Assembly (NCBI GenBank): GCA_943361925.1
Contig: CALRIT020000013.1
Location: 1 to 64,000, forward strand
Direction of reading: 5' to 3'
Length of the DNA stretch: 64,000 nt
DNA from: CAISCU01 sp943361925
GTDB taxonomy: Bacteria > Bacteroidota > Bacteroidia > UKL13-3
Shown: positions 60,564 to 64,000 of the stretch, in pieces
Numbering within the stretch: position 1 is the stretch's first letter
Layout of the letters: the number at the start of each line of letters is the position of its first letter
Position numbers and translations under genes: made by a program
Notes under the pieces: model-generated
The model's input: only the letters and a program-made list of their open reading frames with translations
The model's database searches: none
Told to the model about the DNA's origin: nothing

Positions 60564-61052
60564 ATGAAAAAATTAATAGTTTTAGCAAGTTTGCTATTTG
60601 GTAGCTTTTTGTTTTTTGCTGCTTGTAATGGTTCAGAAACTAAAAAAGAAGCTAGTTCCGACTCAACCTCTGTTATTAGCGAAACGGATTCAGCTTCGTG
60701 TTCAAATGAAACTATTATGGATCCTAATAATCCAAAACCAATGGCATTAATGATGCGTGAAATGGTTAAGAATGCGGATAAAATGAAATCAAAATTAGAA
60801 AAAGGAGAAAAGTTGGATTCTGCTGATTTTCCTTTTTTAAGATTTTACTTAACTGAACCAACCGATCCTAATGTTTTGGAGCCTGAATTCTTCGAAAAAG
60901 CAAGATTATTTCAGGAATCGTACAAAGCTATTTTTGCACATCAAACAGAACAAAAAAAATATTATAATTTAATGATAAATCGTTGCATGAAATGTCATGA
61001 AAGTTATTGTAGCGGTCCTTTAAAAAGGATTAGAAAATTACCATTGAATTAG
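60564..61052 (+). CDS. Lipoprotein with a single CXXCH haem-c motif
   Basis: 162 residues. Lipobox FFAAC near residue 21, a charged helical body, and near the C-terminus RCMKCHESYC (Cys140-Met-Lys-Cys-His), a c-type haem attachment motif. Another Cys five residues later (SYC) is unusual. If the haem is attached, this is a small monohaem c-type cytochrome of the cell envelope. The family is not recognised, and a single CXXCH without other cytochrome signatures could be a chance zinc or disulphide site. Its stop overlaps the convergent DUF3298 gene by four bases. Confidence 0.6.
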   Translation: MKKLIVLASLLFGSFLFFAACNGSETKKEASSDSTSVISETDSASCSNETIMDPNNPKPMALMMREMVKNADKMKSKLEKGEKLDSADFPFLRFYLTEPTDPNVLEPEFFEKARLFQESYKAIFAHQTEQKKYYNLMINRCMKCHESYCSGPLKRIRKLPLN

Positions 61053-61840
61053 TTGAATTTAGTTTCTACTAAATCGCTTTTTACTTCTTTTGTAGGAACT
61101 TTTATTAGAATTGGTCCCATTGAAAAAGGTGCAATTTCATACTGATTGTAAATGAATTCGATGCTATCGTTTCTAAAGCAAAAGTTTTCGTTGATATGAA
61201 ATTTATTATTTGTAAACCAAAAGCCGCTTTTTTCTAAATCATCATTTTCTTTTAACTCCATTTGTTTTCTAAACAAAGATTCTGCTCGTTTCATTAGCTT
61301 ATCTGTTGATTTAAAGAAATCATTGAGATAAAGTCTTTTTCCAGTCTTTAAATCGTGATGAATAAAATCGGTCCAACCCATACCGTGAGCACCCGCAGAG
61401 AATGAATATCTTTCTACTTCGAAACTTATAAAGCTCTCATTTTTTAAAATGAATCTTTGTTTAATATCATGGTCATAGCCATTATAGTTTTCAGGAAAAT
61501 CTTTTAATTGAGTTTGGTATTCATTCAGTAAACTTGTTTTAGATTCCATCACCAATTGCTTTAATGGGATTGATAGATTTGGCTCAACCTCAAAAACAAA
61601 ACTTCTTAAATCGGTATTAATTGAGTCGTTGATTATCTTATCGAAACCAACAACATCTAACAAGGCATAATTCATTTTAAAATATGAATTTGAATCTTTT
61701 CTTTCATCTTCGAAAGCGTAATTTACCGAATCAAATAAATTTTGTTGGCCTTTTTCTGATTTTGTTGATGGTCTGTTTTCACAAGAACTATAAAGTATGC
61801 TAAGACTAAATAGGATTGTTATAAGTTTGATTTTGTTCAT
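61049..61840 (-). CDS. DUF3298/RsiV-like lipoprotein
   Basis: 263 residues from ATG 61840 (a GTG lies seven codons upstream). Lipobox YSSC at about residue 20. Residues about 60-150 match DUF4163-like and 150-245 DUF3298-like domains: FSAGAHGMGWTDFIHHDLKTGKRLYLNDFFK is the recognisable core. The family is shared with the anti-sigma factor RsiV and many lipoproteins of unknown function. No sigma factor gene is nearby. Confidence 0.8.
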   Translation of the reverse strand: MNKIKLITILFSLSILYSSCENRPSTKSEKGQQNLFDSVNYAFEDERKDSNSYFKMNYALLDVVGFDKIINDSINTDLRSFVFEVEPNLSIPLKQLVMESKTSLLNEYQTQLKDFPENYNGYDHDIKQRFILKNESFISFEVERYSFSAGAHGMGWTDFIHHDLKTGKRLYLNDFFKSTDKLMKRAESLFRKQMELKENDDLEKSGFWFTNNKFHINENFCFRNDSIEFIYNQYEIAPFSMGPILIKVPTKEVKSDLVETKFN

Positions 61841-62027
61841 TTTTTGATTTATGTGAGACACAAATATTCTTAATTTATTGGATTTTTTCTATTTCTAATC
61901 ATAATGTTTTTAGGCAATTTCCAAAACATTTAGTTGTACATGTAGTTTATAATTTATGAATGATTTATTAATTTCAGGATGTTGTTTTTCATTTTAAATT
62001 CACTGAAAAATTAAAATTTGAATTCAT

Positions 62028-63098
62028 ATGAAAAATTTCAAGCTTGTATTTTTCATTTCTTTATTACTTTTAACTTTTGATGTTTTTACTTATACCTCTG
62101 GTCCTGGAGGTGGAAGCACTAATGCTCCCGGTGAAACTCCTTGTGGTGGCTGTCATGGACCAGCAATTACTTCTGGAACCCAATGGAATGGGATGAGTTT
62201 AACAACAACAACTTCATTGGCTTCCTTACAGCCAAATACAACTTATCCAATGACATTAAGTTTTACGAGTAGTACAAGTAATAAAATTGGTTTTTTGTTA
62301 TGTGCTTTGCCTAGTTCAGCTATAATTTCAACAGGAAGTTTGGGGTCAATCGGAATTACAAATTCAGTCCAAACTCAATCAACAGTAAGTGGTAATCGAA
62401 ATTATATTCAACATACAGCAAATGGCACTTCTACAGCTACAGGTTTTAAATCATGGACATTCAATTATACTACGCCAAACAATTTTAATGGAGGAGTTAC
62501 ATTTTATGTTTGTGTAAATGCCACAAATGGAAATAGCAGTACCAGTGGTGATGATGTTTTCGCAAAAGCTTTTTCTGTGAATGTATTGCCTCTTAGGTGG
62601 TTGGATATGAGTGCAGAAAACCAGAATAATAGAAATTTAATTAAATGGTCTACCTCTATGGAAATAAATACAGCCTTTTTTGAGGTAGAAAGAGGACATA
62701 ATCTTGAAAATTTTGAAAGTATTGCAAAAGTAAATGCTGCAGGAAATTCTAACGGGGTTCGATATTATTCATTTTCTGATGATAATATCGAATATGTTGA
62801 GGCTTATTATAGAATCAAACAAGTAGATAAAGATGGTAAATTCTCTTATTCGAAAATATTTAAATCTGTAGATTCAGAATTCGATTCTAATCCGGAATTC
62901 TCTTATAATGATGAGACTAAAACATTGTTTGTTAAAGGCACAGAAGTAAAAGACTTAATTCTTTATCGATTAAATGGTGAAATTGAAAAACAGTTTCATG
63001 AACATTCCGGTAATTCTTTTCATATGGATGGAGTGCAGAAGGGAATGTATTTAATACGTTATAATAACTCGCAGAAAGTAGTTAAGATATTGTTTTAA
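62028..63098 (+). CDS. Choice-of-anchor V / T9SS sorting-domain protein with CXXCH motif
   Basis: 356 residues. Signal peptide (about 1-20), then GETPCGGCHGPAI (CXXCH at about 37-41) followed by a Reelin-like beta domain (about 50-185), the domain combination known as choice-of-anchor V. A fibronectin-like linker (RWLDMSAENQNNRNLIKWSTSMEINTAFFEVERG) and a short T9SS C-terminal domain (GMYLIRYNNSQKVVKILF) complete it. The CXXCH suggests haem c attachment, but the other axial ligand is not identifiable. Likely an exported surface protein. Monocistronic. Confidence 0.85.
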   Translation: MKNFKLVFFISLLLLTFDVFTYTSGPGGGSTNAPGETPCGGCHGPAITSGTQWNGMSLTTTTSLASLQPNTTYPMTLSFTSSTSNKIGFLLCALPSSAIISTGSLGSIGITNSVQTQSTVSGNRNYIQHTANGTSTATGFKSWTFNYTTPNNFNGGVTFYVCVNATNGNSSTSGDDVFAKAFSVNVLPLRWLDMSAENQNNRNLIKWSTSMEINTAFFEVERGHNLENFESIAKVNAAGNSNGVRYYSFSDDNIEYVEAYYRIKQVDKDGKFSYSKIFKSVDSEFDSNPEFSYNDETKTLFVKGTEVKDLILYRLNGEIEKQFHEHSGNSFHMDGVQKGMYLIRYNNSQKVVKILF

Positions 63099-63127
63099 CT
63101 TATTTCAAAATGTAAAGTTTTAAAATA

Positions 63128-63160
63128 AAAAAGGCGCCTCAATTGAAGCGCCTTTTTTGT
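63128..63160. terminator. Bidirectional intrinsic terminator
   Basis: AAAAAAGGCGC and GCGCCTTTTTT arms with TCAATTGA in the loop, between the convergent choice-of-anchor V gene and the pdhB gene. Confidence 0.88.
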
Positions 63161-63174
63161 TATAATAGGTATGA

Positions 63175-64000
63175 TTATCTATATAATACTTCTTTTACAG
63201 TTTTAACTGTTTTTTCTACACTTGGAAGAAATGCTTGAACAAATGTTGGTGCATATCCTAATGGAACATCTTGTGTATTGATTCTTCTGATAGGAGCATC
63301 TAAATAATCGAATGCATTTTTCTGAACCATATAAGTAATTTCAGTAGAAATACTGGCTAATGGCCAAGCTTCTTCAATTATAACCAATCTGTTTGTTTTC
63401 TTTACAGACTCAATAACAGTATCGTAATCAATTGGTCTAACTGTTCTTAAATCAATTACTTCACAGCTAATTCCTTCTTTTGCTAATTCTTCAGCAGCTT
63501 GTAAAACCACTTTCATGATTTTTCCAAATGAAACTAATGTTACATCTGTTCCGGCTCTTTTAATATCAGCAACACCAATAGGAATTAAATATTCTTCTTC
63601 AGGAACTTCTCCTTTATCGCCATACATCTGCTCGCTTTCCATGAAAATAACAGGATCGTTGTCACGAATAGCAGTTTTTAACAAACCTTTTGCATCATAA
63701 GGATTAGAAGGAACTACAACTTTTAAACCCGGACAGTTTGCGTACCAGTTTTCAAAAGCTTGTGAATGTTGAGCTCCTAATTGTCCGGCGCTACCTGTAG
63801 GTCCACGGAATACCATAGGAATATGAAACTGTCCGCCACTCATAGAATACATTTTAGCGGCAGCGTTTATTACCTGGTCGATTGCAACCAATGAAAAGTT
63901 AAAAGTCATGAATTCAATAACAGGACGTAAACCATTCATGGCAGCACCAACGCCAATTCCGGCAAAACCTAATTCGGCAATAGGCGTATCAATTATCCTT
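63175..64000 (-). CDS. pdhB: Pyruvate dehydrogenase E1 component, beta subunit (5' end outside the window)
   Basis: At least 274 residues; the coding frame stays open to base 64000 (reading IIDTPIAELGFAGIGVGAAMNGLRPVIE), so the N-terminus is missing. Transketolase pyrimidine domain (HSQAFENWYANCPGLKVVVPSNPYDAKGLLKTAI) and the C-terminal domain (VTLVSFGKIMKVVLQAAEELAKEG, VIDLRTVRPIDYDTV) match the E1 beta subunit of 2-oxo-acid dehydrogenases. Pyruvate is favoured by the MYGDKGEVPEEEYLIPIG segment, but branched-chain E1 beta cannot be fully excluded. Followed by a strong terminator. Confidence 0.93.
   Translation of the reverse strand, partial: RIIDTPIAELGFAGIGVGAAMNGLRPVIEFMTFNFSLVAIDQVINAAAKMYSMSGGQFHIPMVFRGPTGSAGQLGAQHSQAFENWYANCPGLKVVVPSNPYDAKGLLKTAIRDNDPVIFMESEQMYGDKGEVPEEEYLIPIGVADIKRAGTDVTLVSFGKIMKVVLQAAEELAKEGISCEVIDLRTVRPIDYDTVIESVKKTNRLVIIEEAWPLASISTEITYMVQKNAFDYLDAPIRRINTQDVPLGYAPTFVQAFLPSVEKTVKTVKEVLYR

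Overview
The window is AT-rich DNA from a member of the Bacteroidota. The evidence is internally consistent: cargo proteins with C-terminal sorting domains of the type IX secretion system (T9SS), a SprE/PorW-type T9SS lipoprotein, a FecI/FecR sigma/anti-sigma pair with an STN-domain partner, a SusC/CirA-style TonB receptor with a carboxypeptidase-like N-terminal domain, an ATP synthase operon that lacks atpD and atpC, and promoter motifs of the Bacteroidota TAnnTTTG type. I cannot place it at genus level. Most of the window is chromosomal core or lineage-typical sequence; I see no prophage, no CRISPR array and no complete insertion sequence.

Layout. 0-7.8 kb: a MORN-like lipoprotein, a very large REC-multiPAS-GAF-histidine kinase, an Ate/Bpt-like aminoacyl-transferase, small membrane proteins (one probably frameshifted at its 3' end) and an SGNH hydrolase lipoprotein. 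7.9-14.3 kb: a 2142-residue secreted protein with two C-type-lectin-like domains, ten tandem PKD/Ig-like repeats and a T9SS tail. 14.6-19.2 kb: a DUF4011-helicase-Vsr-like nuclease protein of the kind proposed as the single-gene Hhe antiphage system. 19.2-24.2 kb: two small coiled-coil membrane proteins, a START-like protein, then a sigma factor/FecR/STN-protein operon whose last gene carries about sixteen 16-residue surface repeats instead of a TonB receptor.

24.4-31.4 kb (minus strand): M23 peptidase, bactofilin, AtpZ, a small membrane protein and atpB-E-F-H-A-G, apparently one transcription unit. 31.4-38 kb (plus): SprE/PorW, penicillin-binding protein 1A and an APC-family amino acid permease. 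38-40.8 kb (minus): YceI-like, outer-membrane porin and YceI genes, preceded by a good FNR/CRP-type site. 41-45 kb: TonB-dependent receptor, SUI1/YciH factor and a phospholipase-D-family cardiolipin-synthase-like enzyme.

45.2-56.4 kb is the most interesting functional neighbourhood: an InsA-like zinc-ribbon/HTH protein, an outer-membrane porin, an MHS-family MFS transporter with a large insertion, two small membrane proteins, a sodium-solute-symporter/histidine-kinase fusion, a stand-alone receiver protein, a RamB/ScfR-like XRE regulator and acetyl-CoA synthetase. Together these read as sensing, uptake, regulation and activation of acetate or another short-chain acid. Two perfect palindromes sharing the GCGAAA half-site, centred exactly 22 bp apart, lie in front of the RamB/ScfR-like gene. 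56.5-64 kb: TcdA, an MgtC-family protein, tRNA-Cys(GCA), a T9SS-exported subtilisin-like protease, small lipoproteins (one with a CXXCH haem motif), a choice-of-anchor-V/T9SS protein and the 5'-truncated pyruvate dehydrogenase E1 beta gene at the edge.

Limits: all family names come from reading motifs by eye, promoters are inferred from the TAnnTTTG consensus only, and no database search was possible.
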